Source of the DNA: Verticillium longisporum
Taxonomy: Eukaryota; Ascomycota; Sordariomycetes; Glomerellales; Plectosphaerellaceae
Direction: 5' to 3'
DNA: 64,000 bases
NCBI GenBank assembly: GCA_019188255.1
Contig: JAETXT010000009.1
Span: 1,116,001-1,180,000, forward strand
The position numbers and the translations under genes are program-made. Positions within the stretch are counted from its first letter, which is position 1; every line of letters begins with the position of its first letter. Shown here one piece after another: positions 10,796 to 20,908 of the stretch. A model generated the notes under the pieces. The model searched no databases and was not told where the DNA came from. It was given only the letters and a program-made list of their open reading frames with translations.

Positions 10796-11788
10796 TCACG
10801 CCCCGTTTGTAGAACCATTGGTTAGCTCGGCTTTCGCCTCCCCTCTCAGAGTCGCCTCTACCTTTGCAAGCTCTGCGGTTTGCTCTTCAATAGCCTTCTT
10901 CGCCGCCGCTGAGGGCTCGACATACGGCTGTCTCGGCCTCAACTTTTCGACCGCACCTTCGATACCGGCCGCCTTGGCCGTGTTCAGGGCGGCAGCGTAC
11001 TTGACGGCGGCGATGCCTGCCTTGCAAGGTTGTTCAGCCAGCGCTGCCTTCTTGTGTAGCGTCATAGCTTCCTGGAACTTGCCCTCCTTGTACAAGTTGT
11101 AGATGTGCACGATGGTGCGGGGGAAAACATTGGCGAAACCGGCAATGGTTCCGGCCGAACCGGCAGCTAGGCCGCCGATCAGGAAGTCCGACTGGCCACC
11201 GTACGTCGCAAAGCTTTCTTCCGGGAGCTCGGCGCTGAGACGGGTAATCTTGGCCACGGCACCACAGGTCAGTTTGACGCCGACAATGTTCGAGTGCCTC
11301 CGGGCGAGGGCCGCAATGGTTGCGGAATCGAGGTCAATGCCGTTGCAAACCGCAGGGAAGTTATAAATGACAATCGGGAGCTGACTCTTGCTCGCAACCT
11401 GGTCAAAGAAGTTTTTGATAACCTCTGGTGTGGTTTGCTTGCCAAAGTATGCCGGGGGGAGGAGCAGACAGTAGTTGGCACCCGCTTCGTGTGCGTCTGA
11501 GATAAACTCCAGCGTCTGCTTGGTCGAATGGCCACTGACACCAGCCATGATGGGGTAATCTGGCCCGCACGCGCTCCTCGCGGTTTCCAGGAGTGTCTTG
11601 CGCTCCTCGCGCGTCAAGAGAAAGGTTTCTGAATTGGTTCCAAGGACCACCAGACCGTGAAGGCCCGACTTGGACAAGTATGCATAGTACTTTCCTTGAG
11701 CATCGAGATCAAGAGTGTCGTCCTCGTGGTTGAAGAAGGTGATGGTCGGAGCCCAGACGCCGCTAGGTGGGGCTGTTTGAGGGCCCAT
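10796..11788 (-). CDS. dihydrodipicolinate synthase-family aldolase/dehydratase
   Basis: 330 aa in a single exon, starting MGPQTAPPSGVWAPTITFF. It is a TIM-barrel class I (Schiff-base) enzyme. Visible active-site blocks are GTNSE (50-54), the Tyr in IVIYNFP (Y142), the Schiff-base Lys in VGVKLTCG (K172), and GGQSDFLIGGLAAGSAG. The C-terminal tail (about 290-330) is Ala/Glu-rich and probably helical. Fungal members include 2-keto-3-deoxy-L-galactonate aldolase (GaaC type) and 4-hydroxy-2-oxoglutarate aldolase-like proteins; bacterial 5-dehydro-4-deoxyglucarate dehydratase is also in this family. Next to a glucarate-dehydratase-like enzyme, acting on its 2-keto-3-deoxy product is the best guess. 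Sequence alone does not separate cleavage from dehydration/decarboxylation. Divergent from the SDR at 12484. Confidence 0.9.
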   Translation of the reverse strand: MGPQTAPPSGVWAPTITFFNHEDDTLDLDAQGKYYAYLSKSGLHGLVVLGTNSETFLLTREERKTLLETARSACGPDYPIMAGVSGHSTKQTLEFISDAHEAGANYCLLLPPAYFGKQTTPEVIKNFFDQVASKSQLPIVIYNFPAVCNGIDLDSATIAALARRHSNIVGVKLTCGAVAKITRLSAELPEESFATYGGQSDFLIGGLAAGSAGTIAGFANVFPRTIVHIYNLYKEGKFQEAMTLHKKAALAEQPCKAGIAAVKYAAALNTAKAAGIEGAVEKLRPRQPYVEPSAAAKKAIEEQTAELAKVEATLRGEAKAELTNGSTNGA

Positions 11789-12483
11789 GATGACTGCTGT
11801 CTTTGCTTTGAAGATACGTGAGTGGTTCCGTTCGACTCGGATCTGCTTGAAGAGCGCGTTGAACAGAGTGAGGAGTGTAGTGTAGGTAGCTACAGGTCCT
11901 TATACTGTGAGTGAGGGATATCCGCCTCGGTCGAGTCGCGAAAGTCCGATTGACGCGTAGGTGGTGCTCCCGTGGTTACCCCACGTCCCTTTCGGCAGCT
12001 CAGTACTCTGAAAGCTGATCAGAGTCCCACCCGTCAAGATCACTTCTGTGCGCCGGGCGGACTGTCGCCTCGGAGACAACTTTGCGGGGTCAGAATACCA
12101 ACTTGTCGTCCTGTCGAATCATTGCCACTATCAAACGACTCAGATCCCCAAGGATGGATCCCATGGCATGCTGTTGAGTGGTAGTCGACGGGTCGTGATC
12201 CTTTCCCGACGGATAAGCCCTGATCACCCACCATCAACCACCAACAGAGTGCTAGGAACGGAAAAGCCGCAGCGGGGCATATCCACTGTTACGAATGCAA
12301 TCCCACAGTTGCCTCAATGTCAGCGTGCGGGGAACGAGATCGACAGCTCTCCCAGCTTATATCATGGTGTTTGTTCATCAGAGATTACCCGCAGTACGCC
12401 TATCACAAGTTTCGTGACACGTTACAGACCATCCATCGACCAAGGCGCATCTTTACTCATCTTTACAGATTAATATTCACAAT
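11789..12483. promoter_or_regulatory. divergent promoter of DHDPS-family and SDR genes
   Basis: A 695-bp head-to-head spacer. It contains GCTGATCAGA at 12014-12023, also present at 8480-8489 in the other divergent promoter of this block, and a CCGTCAAG element near 12031. No coding frame. Confidence 0.5.
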
Positions 12484-13425
12484 ATGGCATCAGCAGCGTC
12501 CAAGCGCCTGGAGGGCAAAACCGTCCTCATTACTGGTGCATCATCCGGCATCGGCCGATCCACAGCCTTCGAGTTCGCTAGGACCAGCCCAAAGAACCTC
12601 AAGCTCATCCTGACGGCGCGTCGCATTGACACTCTCAAGCAGATTGCCGTCGACATTGTCAGCGAAGTCGGTGACGGCGTCAAGGTCTTGCCAGTGGCCC
12701 TCGACGTGAGCAACGCCGCGGATGTGCGCTCGTTTCTGGACAAGCTCCCAGGGGAGTTCAAAGAGATTGACGTCTTAGTGAACAATGCGTAAGATTCGTT
12801 CCCCTATCCAACAAGCATGTCCTTCAATTAACCTGGGCCTCCAGCGGACTGGTCAAGGGCGTCGCCAAAGCGCCTGAGATCAATGAGGATGATATCAATG
12901 TCATGTTCGCTACCAACGTGACCGGCCTCATCAACATGACACAGGCTATCTTGCCTGGCATGCTAAGTCGCAACAACGGCGAGGGCTCAGGTGACATCAT
13001 CAACATTGGATCGATTGCCGGCCGCGAGCCGTACGTCGGCGGCGGCATCTACTGTGCTACCAAAGCGGCCGTTCGGTCCTTCACCGACAGTCTGCGCAAG
13101 GAATTGATTTCGAAGAGAGTGCGCGTCATTGGCATAGATCCAGGCCAAGTCGAGACGGAGTTCTCGGTCGTGAGATTTGGCGGTGACAAAGCCAAGGCCG
13201 ACGCCGTTTATGCGTAGGTTTTCCCCATGGATCTAATGCCGCTTTTTTTTTTTTTTTGTGCTGGTCTAACATCTTTGTAGGGGCTGTGAGCCATTGACGC
13301 CAGACGATATTGCCGAGGCCATCGTTTTCGCCGCCTCGAGAAGGGAGAATGTTGTTATTGCGGACACACTGATCTTCCCTAACCACCAGGCTGCGGCCAC
13401 CATCATGCACAGAAAATCCACGTAG
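12484..13425 (+). CDS. SDR, NADP-dependent 3-hydroxy acid dehydrogenase-like (yeast Ymr226c type)
   Basis: 272 aa. Exons 12484-12788, 12845-13213 and 13281-13425, in phase. Motifs in order: TGASSGIGR (about 16-24), [12 protein letters not shown], the catalytic Ser block [16 protein letters not shown] (YxxxK) and PGQVETEF. The C-terminal [12 protein letters not shown] matches the Ymr226c/YdfG-like branch of SDRs, which oxidise serine, allo-threonine or 3-hydroxy acids with NADP and reduce assorted aldehydes and ketones. In this block it could reduce a semialdehyde product of sugar-acid breakdown (inference). The second intron has a T15 tract just before its acceptor region. Confidence 0.9.
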
Positions 13426-13555
13426 AGAACCTCCAGACAACCCAGATCCAGAATATGATATTACTAGAATTAGACCACCACGGTATTGGGCTGAATAGAG
13501 AACTACGTGTTTGAGCAAAGTCACACAGCTGTTTTGCACTCTCCACCACCGTCTA

Positions 13556-15957
13556 TCACAACCCAAAAGTGTCATCGTAGTGGAATATGTCGAGGTTCCC
13601 AAGACCAGACGACACCATCGAAGCAAACTGTCCCCAGCCAGAAAACTCTTCGATCCCCGCGACGCCCATACCATTGAAGCCGATTGTTGCTTCACCCATT
13701 ATTTCCGCATAATTTGTGCCGGTGCTCGGGCTCGTGCCAACAGGTATCGCCATGGCCTCGATGCCTCCTAGCTGCGCGTCGATTTCCAAGCTGCCAAAGC
13801 CGAGGGCCGGATGCAAGCGCTTCATCTGACGCAAAGCCTCGACTCTAAGCTCTTCCAGCACCAGATAATATCGCTCCACAAGCGAGCCCTTTTGTGCAAT
13901 GGTTGCCATGTGGGACTGACAGCGGGCGGCCGCGGCAAAGTAGTTGCGGTAGGTTTCCGGTGGAGATGCCCACTCCTGGATCACGTAGATGTAGAGCACC
14001 ATGGCCGCAGTGAAGCCAAAGTACGCTGTAATCTGTATTTTTTGTTAGTAGATTCTGGCGGGCTGGCGATGGTGTTCAGCAAACCAACCCAAAAGGCGTG
14101 ATACATCTGCCCACTCTGCGTCATATCGTCGATTGTATTCATGGTGTCCATCGCAGCTACCAAACACTCATCAATACGTTCCTTGGTTTGCATATTAGTG
14201 TTACTAGGCCGTCTCCCCTGCTGCGAGATCTGGGCGAAGTTGTTCAATAGGCACTGCCGTCGGGTAAGAATGATGGCGTGCCAGTAGGTCAAGTTGAGCA
14301 CATTTCGTTGGCGTTGAAAGATGGGTACGATGAGCGAAGTGCTAAAGAAGTCGGCATCTAGGAACCGTGAAAGCTCAGCTCGCCAGTCACTCAGGTCTTG
14401 AGAAATAGACTGAGTATCTTCCGCACGGCGGCTAGCTGATATCGGTCGAATTGAATACAGCGAACGTAAGATCTTGCTAATGATTTGGGCGAGCCTGATC
14501 TGTTAGCTAGCGTCAAGAAAATCCCGCCAAGCCTGCAAATTACCTACTTCATGTGTGCCAGGGGGGCCAGCATTATTGAATAGCCCCTATTCATGGACGA
14601 GGTGCAAAGGCTTTCCCTTGTGATCTCATGATCCTCGACACAAGCCGGTAGTTCGGTATCGATATCATCGTCGTGAAAGGAGCGTGGCCTCCCCAGCGAG
14701 ACGCTAAGATAAGTGTCGAGGGTATAAGCACACCAGAATGTTCTGCGGCGACTTTCAACCTCAATATAGTTTAACCCACTTGCTGTTCCTGGGTTTTTAT
14801 TGCGGTTGAGGCCGATTGCGAGAGCTAAATTCGTGACTGTGCCGAATTGGCTCCAGCAATGATTGACGCGCGACTGCGTGAGAAGATAGTAACACTGCAG
14901 AAGGCGTGCCTGTATGCTCGTCAGTCGAATGGAGCCACTTTCTTTGGAGAGTTGGTTTTCAGCTGCAAGAAAATATCGAGAACTGTTTCGAGTCATTAGC
15001 CAGGTAGATGCTTTGAACAAGAGACTTCCTGACCTCAAATCTGCGGGGCCTGGTCTGGCGTTCTCAGGCATGTACACCCTAGCATGAGCAAAGATCATGA
15101 ATAGCAGAGCAATTTTGGCCGTCGCGTTGTGAACGTCACGCATCGTGCCCAAAGTATCATAAAACTCATCAAACCAGTCCTGCAACGTAGGCCGATGGAG
15201 GAATCGGTAGGTCGGCATGGCAAAGTCAAAATACCGGTCAAGCAGCTTCTGGCCGTCTTCTCTCGGAAGGACCATGCAGAATGAAGGATCAAAGTCAGGC
15301 GGACTAATGGGAGCATCTCCAAATGTGAAAATGCTGCTTGGCGCAGAAAACTCAATGGCTTTGTGTAGCCTCTTCTGCACTCTCAAGAGAAAAGACACCC
15401 CAGAGGCGGGACCAATGTAATGCCCTTGCAGGTCTTCTTGCGGAGGCTCTGGTGTTTGTTGGGATGAAGCGGCCAACCTCGGCGGCGCTTGGGTTTCTTC
15501 GTATGTGGACGAAATGTTCTGACCGTCCGAAGCCAGGTTATGATCCACCAACTCTGAGCTCGTAATGGCCGTCCCTGACACAACTGACGATGAAGCCATG
15601 ATGTTGGACACCATATCATCCTGGGAATCCACGCCGGTGGCATGCATCCCATTCCCAGTCACGGGCGGAATGTCTGGCGCCCGCCCTCTTGCATATGCAG
15701 CATCATATGTGCATTGAATCTTAACGCGAACACAGAATTCGCACGGTTGTGTCCCATTGCATTTAATCTTTCGCCTGCGTATCGTCATCAGTCAATCCAT
15801 TGATGACACGAATCAAGCATCATTGCACTACTAACTTTTTGCAGCGGTCACATGCCCGTGTGACCCTCAGTCTCTCCTTGTTCCTTTTCCGTCTCTTGTG
15901 AAGCTGGGATCCACTCTCGTCCATCATGGTAGGGAGCAATTGGCGATTCGCAGCCAT
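13556..15957 (-). CDS. Zn(II)2Cys6 transcription factor with fungal-specific TF domain
   Basis: About 743 aa. Exons 15957-15836, 15774-14548, 14494-14089 and 14032-13556. The first splice rebuilds the zinc cluster ACDRCKKRKIKC...C-x2-C-x6-C (spacing CX2CX6CX5CX2CX6C, residues about 36-63), preceded by a basic stretch KRRKRNKERLR. The central region (about 180-450) has the fungal-specific TF middle-homology features: FDFAMPTYRFLHRPTLQDW, SRRRTFWCAYTLDTYLSVSLGRP and a DIDTELP block. YHAFWITAYFGFTAAM is restored by the last splice. It acts in the nucleus as a DNA-binding regulator recognising CGG half-sites. Its place within the sugar-acid block makes it the likely pathway activator; the promoter at 7657-8570 carries repeated CGG-containing elements. 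Confidence 0.93.
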
Positions 15958-16457
15958 ACGGGAGGCGCCGAGGCAGTTTCCGTCAGACTAGGTAGGTAGA
16001 GTGAACAAGAAGGTGACATGAAAACCAGAGCGGAAGAGCAAGGAGCAAGAGTCGGATGCCGCTGGACGGAGATGTGTCGAAGATGGGGAGCGAGCTCAGT
16101 GCGGAAAAGTCACTTCGGTTGCTGATGCGGGGCAATGGCACAAGCTGGTGCTTATCCGTGTTCCTACTACCACGGCTGAGTGACGATGAGGCTGCAAGTC
16201 ATCCGATTTCACCGCTTTCCATGTCATCGTTTCTTGATTGTTGCATTGTGACTCAGCCATTTGCTTGGGGGGAAGATGTCTGGCATCCATAGGTCCTTAC
16301 AGCGGGTTTCCCGGGCAGCTTCACTCTGAGACTGGGCCATCAAGTTGATGCCAAATAAGAAGGGTGCTTTTTGCTACTTGCTTCTGTTTTATCACGAGAT
16401 AGGATAGCCAAATGATTTCATTCACCTTCCAACAAAAACGAGCCTAGCCGACACATC
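15958..16457. promoter_or_regulatory. upstream region of the Zn2Cys6 regulator
   Basis: A 500-bp spacer between the TF start and the 3' end of the NmrA-like gene. It includes TCCGTCAG at 15979-15986, matching the array at 8099-8134, which would fit autoregulation; a single 7-mer match is weak evidence. Confidence 0.4.
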
Positions 16458-17622
16458 TTACGCCTTTGGCTGACCGCCCTGCTTAGCAGCCCAGTCCTCA
16501 ACCATTTTCAACACAAATTTGCGGTTGCCGTCGTAACCTACAAGCTTCATCCATTCGGCGAGGCTCCTGATCCGTTTGGGGTGAATACGATCCAAAAGCG
16601 CAGTGTCGCGAAGCGGGGAACGACCTTCTCCCCAGTAGCGCCACCAAGCGCCAAAGTTGTCCTTCCACCTCATGACAGACTCATCCCGAGGCGCATCTGG
16701 ACCAAGTGACCAGTTCACAAAGGCTCCCGGGTATGGCTCTGCAACTTTTGCATAGTGCTCGAAGGGCGTCGACTTGAAAACGCCTCGCTTGCCAGTGACC
16801 TCGGTGAAGATTTTGGCAATTTCCGGGAAGCTCACGTTGTCGGTTACGACGGAAAGATCGAGGCCTGCCGCCTCGTCGGGGTTGTCAAACAGCCAAAGGT
16901 TATAAACGCCAACATCGTCGAGAGCAATCAGGGGGACCTTGGCATCGTCTCCTGTGAAATTTGTCAGCCGAGGCCTGCAATGGGGATGAAGCTCGGAACA
17001 AGGCAGGAAAAACTCACGGGACGGGTTGGCCCATAGAAACGATCCGTCAGGCTGCTCGCTGGGAACGAACATTCCGTCGAAAAGCATGTCCATGTAGGGT
17101 CCGGTGCTGAAGAGAGAGCTCTTCATGCCATCCTGGCCTTGAGCAAGGATAAACTTTCCGATTCGTCCTTTGCCGTCCATGTGGCCGCAGTGGTACGCCT
17201 CGTCGTAGTCGACAATGCCCAAGACATATTCAATATTGGCCCAAACGTAGTGCTGCACGCCCTCGCCTCTGGCGATCTCATACGCTCTGAATCCGTAGAA
17301 AAGCTCGTCCTTCTCCCCCAGAGTGAATCCGTCGGTGTTGACCCAGGCTCCGTATACGCCTTTGAACGCCCTGTGCAAGTCCTCCTGGTTGTTCTGGGCG
17401 CCCTGGATCAGAGTGACATTCTGCAGAGCTCCAAGCTGTTTGGCACGTGATGATTCGACACTACGAGTCAAGACCCGGACGCGGTATCGTCCACTCGCAG
17501 ACAAGGCTTTCAGTTGCATTAGAACAAGTATGGTGCGGGAAACATAGAGTCTTACCCTTGACAACAGGCACACCTTGAGCACCTGTGCCGCCGATGACGA
17601 GGATTTCCTTCAGTTCGGCCAT
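16458..17622 (-). CDS. NmrA-like NAD(P)-binding protein
   Basis: About 349 aa. Exons 17622-17556, 17506-17018 and 16951-16458; the second intron lacks an in-frame stop, but removing it gives the conserved WANPS..DAKVPLIALDDVG junction. The Rossmann motif GGTGAQGVPVV lies at residues 11-21, followed by RVRVLTRS, the FKGVYGAWVNTD block and KSSLFSTGPYMDML. This is the atypical SDR/NmrA family, whose members are redox sensors, isoflavone-reductase-like enzymes or regulators without catalytic YxxxK. Some NmrA proteins bind transcription factors and read the NAD(P) state. Being next to the Zn2Cys6 gene suggests, but does not prove, a regulatory pairing. Confidence 0.9.
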
Positions 17623-18424
17623 GATGGTTGTAGAATACTTTGTTTATACTGAATAGTCGGACGTTGAGAAGTTGAAATGGACTGCTTAATGCACCTGAAA
17701 ATGGGCGCGGTAACCGACTTGAGAGTTTGCTTTATTGAATATTTATACAAGAGGTGACTTTTCCAATGCTCCGGCATCGGTTTACTCGTGGTCTCATGCT
17801 GTATCGTTGACTGATCAATCAGATGATTCTCCTGCAGATCGTAACGCAATGGAGGCTTCTTTTGGCTGCCTGTTTGGGCAACGCCACAATGCATACTGTA
17901 CTGACTTGACTTCAAAAGAAAACGTTGATGTTGTTGTCGCGAGTTAGGCTTGGTTTGCATCGGATGGTTCTGAGCGGTGGTCATCAAAAGTGGCCGCGGA
18001 GGGTTTTCAGCCACTCAACGAGTAGGCCCTCGACCTGCCTGACAACTGCACCCATCGAGCGAGCGTCTTGATTACGTCAGATTCTCCTTCTGTTTTTTTG
18101 AGAAGCAATCACATCATTTATTGTAACTCCTGAAGCGGAGGGTCAAATATCATGGATGTAGCAAATTGAGAGCAGGTTTACGGCGGGATGCAGCTCACAG
18201 GGGTGAGTCTCAAGTTCATCCCCCCCAATCCGGAGAAACCTCGGGGGGTAATGGCATGCATAATTCAAGGTGCACGGACCCTATGCAGTATATACAGTGT
18301 ATTTTAAAAAGTCAATATTCTAAGAAATACTAGATTTTAAATAGATTTTAATTATATATTAGGCATATATGTTACGGGCATAGTGGACAGGCAACCAGGT
18401 GGATCCTGTCACGTGACCGCAAGT
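17623..18424. other. intergenic, becoming AT-rich
   Basis: Promoter of the NmrA-like gene, then non-coding sequence. An AT-rich patch at about 18296-18370 precedes the palindromic repeat cluster and may be a further degraded repeat. Confidence 0.45.
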
Positions 18425-18517
18425 CGGTGATCACGGGAAGGTGATCCCCGTCGGTGATCACGGGACCGTGATCACCGCTAGGCAATCACGGCACGGTGAT
18501 CACGGAACCGTGATGAC
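18425..18517. repeat. cluster of CGGTGATCACGG palindromic repeats
   Basis: Seven short units lie within about 93 bp. CGGTGATCACGG occurs near 18425, 18452 and 18494, its reverse complement CCGTGATCACCG near 18467, and degraded copies near 18439, 18483 and 18508. Each core GTGATCAC is a perfect palindrome and neighbouring units are inverted, so the segment can fold into hairpins. Function unknown: possible transposon sub-terminal repeat, protein-binding array or slippage product. It sits about 270 bp from the RIP island. Confidence 0.8.
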
Positions 18518-18789
18518 TAGCCTTAAACAGCGCACTGTAGTAACCCTAACCTGATGACGCAGCCAGGACGAGCTCTGAATGCTGTGCTTGCTTTTTGCTG
18601 GGCAGCAGTCCCAGGTAGGGCGGCTTACAAGATTTTAGCGTTGCTGATCTGCTGACGCTTGGTTCAGCTAGGCCGGGGAACAGACAGGGCCTGGGATCAT
18701 GCTTGCTTCTGTGTAATCAGACGATGCACGGCCATGGCGGGGGAGAAGATCGGCGGCCATGGCATGCCTTGCGCTGTCAAGCTCAGCTT

Positions 18790-20755
18790 AGCCCTCTATA
18801 CTATTCGTTCCGATAAAATTCGCCCCCTTATATTTCCCCAGGCACCTGCCCCACTATTTCGTAACTTCCCTTAATACTTCGTATAACCCCCCTACGCCTC
18901 TAATATAGCCTTAACCCGATTAGGCATTGACCCTATTAAATTTTCTAATAGCTAATTAAGGACCGCGTCCTACGCCTCCTATACTTACCGCTCTAATTTA
19001 AGAAAAGGCACCTTCTTAATAGTTCTATACTTACGCTATAAATAATCCTTTATCTAATTCTATATTACCTCGATTATATTAAGATCTAGTGAATAAAGTA
19101 GCTAAGCTATAGTATATACGTTTATAGCTAATAGGAGCTCCGGAGTCCTACCCTTTATATAAGAAGGAGTATTATTATAAATTAGTTCGAGGTTATAAGC
19201 GTTATAGGCCTAGATAATAAAAAAGTAAACTTTCTCCTAATAGGCTATAGTAGTAATCCTACTCTATCTCTTATCTTAAAAGAGATTAATGCTTTTTATT
19301 TTATTATAGAAGGACCTTTAAAATATCTATCCTTATTACTTCTAGAAATATAGGATTAAGTAAATCTCTTTAAGGGTCTTATTAAATAAATATATTATTT
19401 AGACCTTCTTATAATTACTATTTATTATTTAAGTCTTATTAATCTATAATACTTATTATTAATTATTAATAATCTAATTAATATATAATTAAGCCTATTC
19501 TAGCTATTTATACTAACTCGCTTTATTTAAGGGCGGCTTTTTAATAATTATATATTTATAATATCTAAGGCGCTTAAATATTAAATGAATTATTATAATA
19601 CTATAATTATTATTAAAGACCTATTATATAAGTTCTTAATAGGTTATATATTTACTTTCTTTATTTAAAGTAATAAATTCTATAAAGTATATAATATCTA
19701 TTTTATCTAAAAGAGGGGGTTATCCTAATTAGGAAGAAATTATAGGCCTTAATTAGCTAATTTATTTAATCTAGTTAAGGCTCTTATAAATATAGGAGGA
19801 AATCTCCTAATAAGATAAACTAGAATACTAGATAAGGGCATTAATAGCTATATAATTATTTATAATTACATATTAAATATTATAGGAATTATAAGGGTTA
19901 GGGTCTTATAACTACTCTAATAGCTTAAATAAAAGCTAAACTATAACGATATATATATTATAAAATAGAGAAAAATCGTAGCTATAGAATAGTATAATTT
20001 TTATATTATTCTATAGAGCCGTTCTATAGTAATAAGCATTTAAGCTCTCTTATACCCTATTAGCTAGAGTTTAAATCTAACTCTACTTCCCCTATAGGTC
20101 TAGAGGTAATCTAAGCGCCTTATCTATATATAGCTATTAAGGGTTAATCTATTATATATAGAGGGTACTCCTTAGACCTATTTTTTAGGTTTTTAGAAAA
20201 AAATAATAATCTAATTCTAATTATATTTATAAGTCCCCTTTATATAATAATTCCTATCTAATTTATATATTCTTAATTATTAAGAATAGATACCTTCTAA
20301 GATATACCTTACTCTTATTAGGATTAATTTAAGTACTTCTCTTAATTAATTATAATCTTCTTCTTAATTACCTCTCTACCTTCTTACCCTCGATCTAAAC
20401 GAAAAATATACTATTTTATAGCTCTCGTTAAAGGCTATAAGAATCTTTAATCTATTTCTCGACCCGATATCTCCTTCTAGAGATATAAATACTTTTATCT
20501 CTCTTTTCCTCTTATCTATTATTATCTCTTTATTCTATAACTAAGCTATACCCTCGGTTATTGCCTATTACCTCCTATATCGATATCGATTTAAACTAAT
20601 AAATACCTATCTTATAGAAGGTATAAAGTGAAATAAGGTAATAAAGGGGGGGTATAAAGGAGGGGAAGTTAGGAAAGATAGAAGTCACGAAAATTGCAGA
20701 TTTTATACCTTCCCTATTTATAGGGATTATTATAGGGGCCTATATACCTAACTAG
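18790..20755 (-). mobile_element. RIP-degraded Tc1/mariner-superfamily DNA transposon relic
   Basis: About 2 kb of extremely AT-rich, TpA-rich sequence with abrupt edges against GC-rich flanks. On the minus strand I can still read transposase remnants. About 19058-19103 reads (stop)LLYSLDLNIIEV(I)(stop), the decayed form of the DDE motif WPPYSPDLNPIENVW with Trp to stop and Pro to Leu changes. About 18871-18933 reads SMPNRVKAILEA(stop)GGYTKY(stop), matching the C-terminus typical of Tc1-like transposases. The changes are C-to-T on one strand or the other, as RIP produces. Many stops, so inactive. Ends are approximate; I could not match a convincing pair of terminal inverted repeats, and the upstream half (19.2-20.7 kb) is too degraded to read. 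Confidence 0.85.
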
Positions 20756-20908
20756 GGTGCGAAACTTTCCGCAGGCACCAAGTACAGTTCCGACGAAGCC
20801 GACAGCTCCGAGCGCCAACCAATCGCCCCAATACCAACGCAATCACTTGAATCCTTACACTCGAACCCATCGTCACCGCACCGCCCTCTAGTCGAGTAGC
20901 AGATCTGC

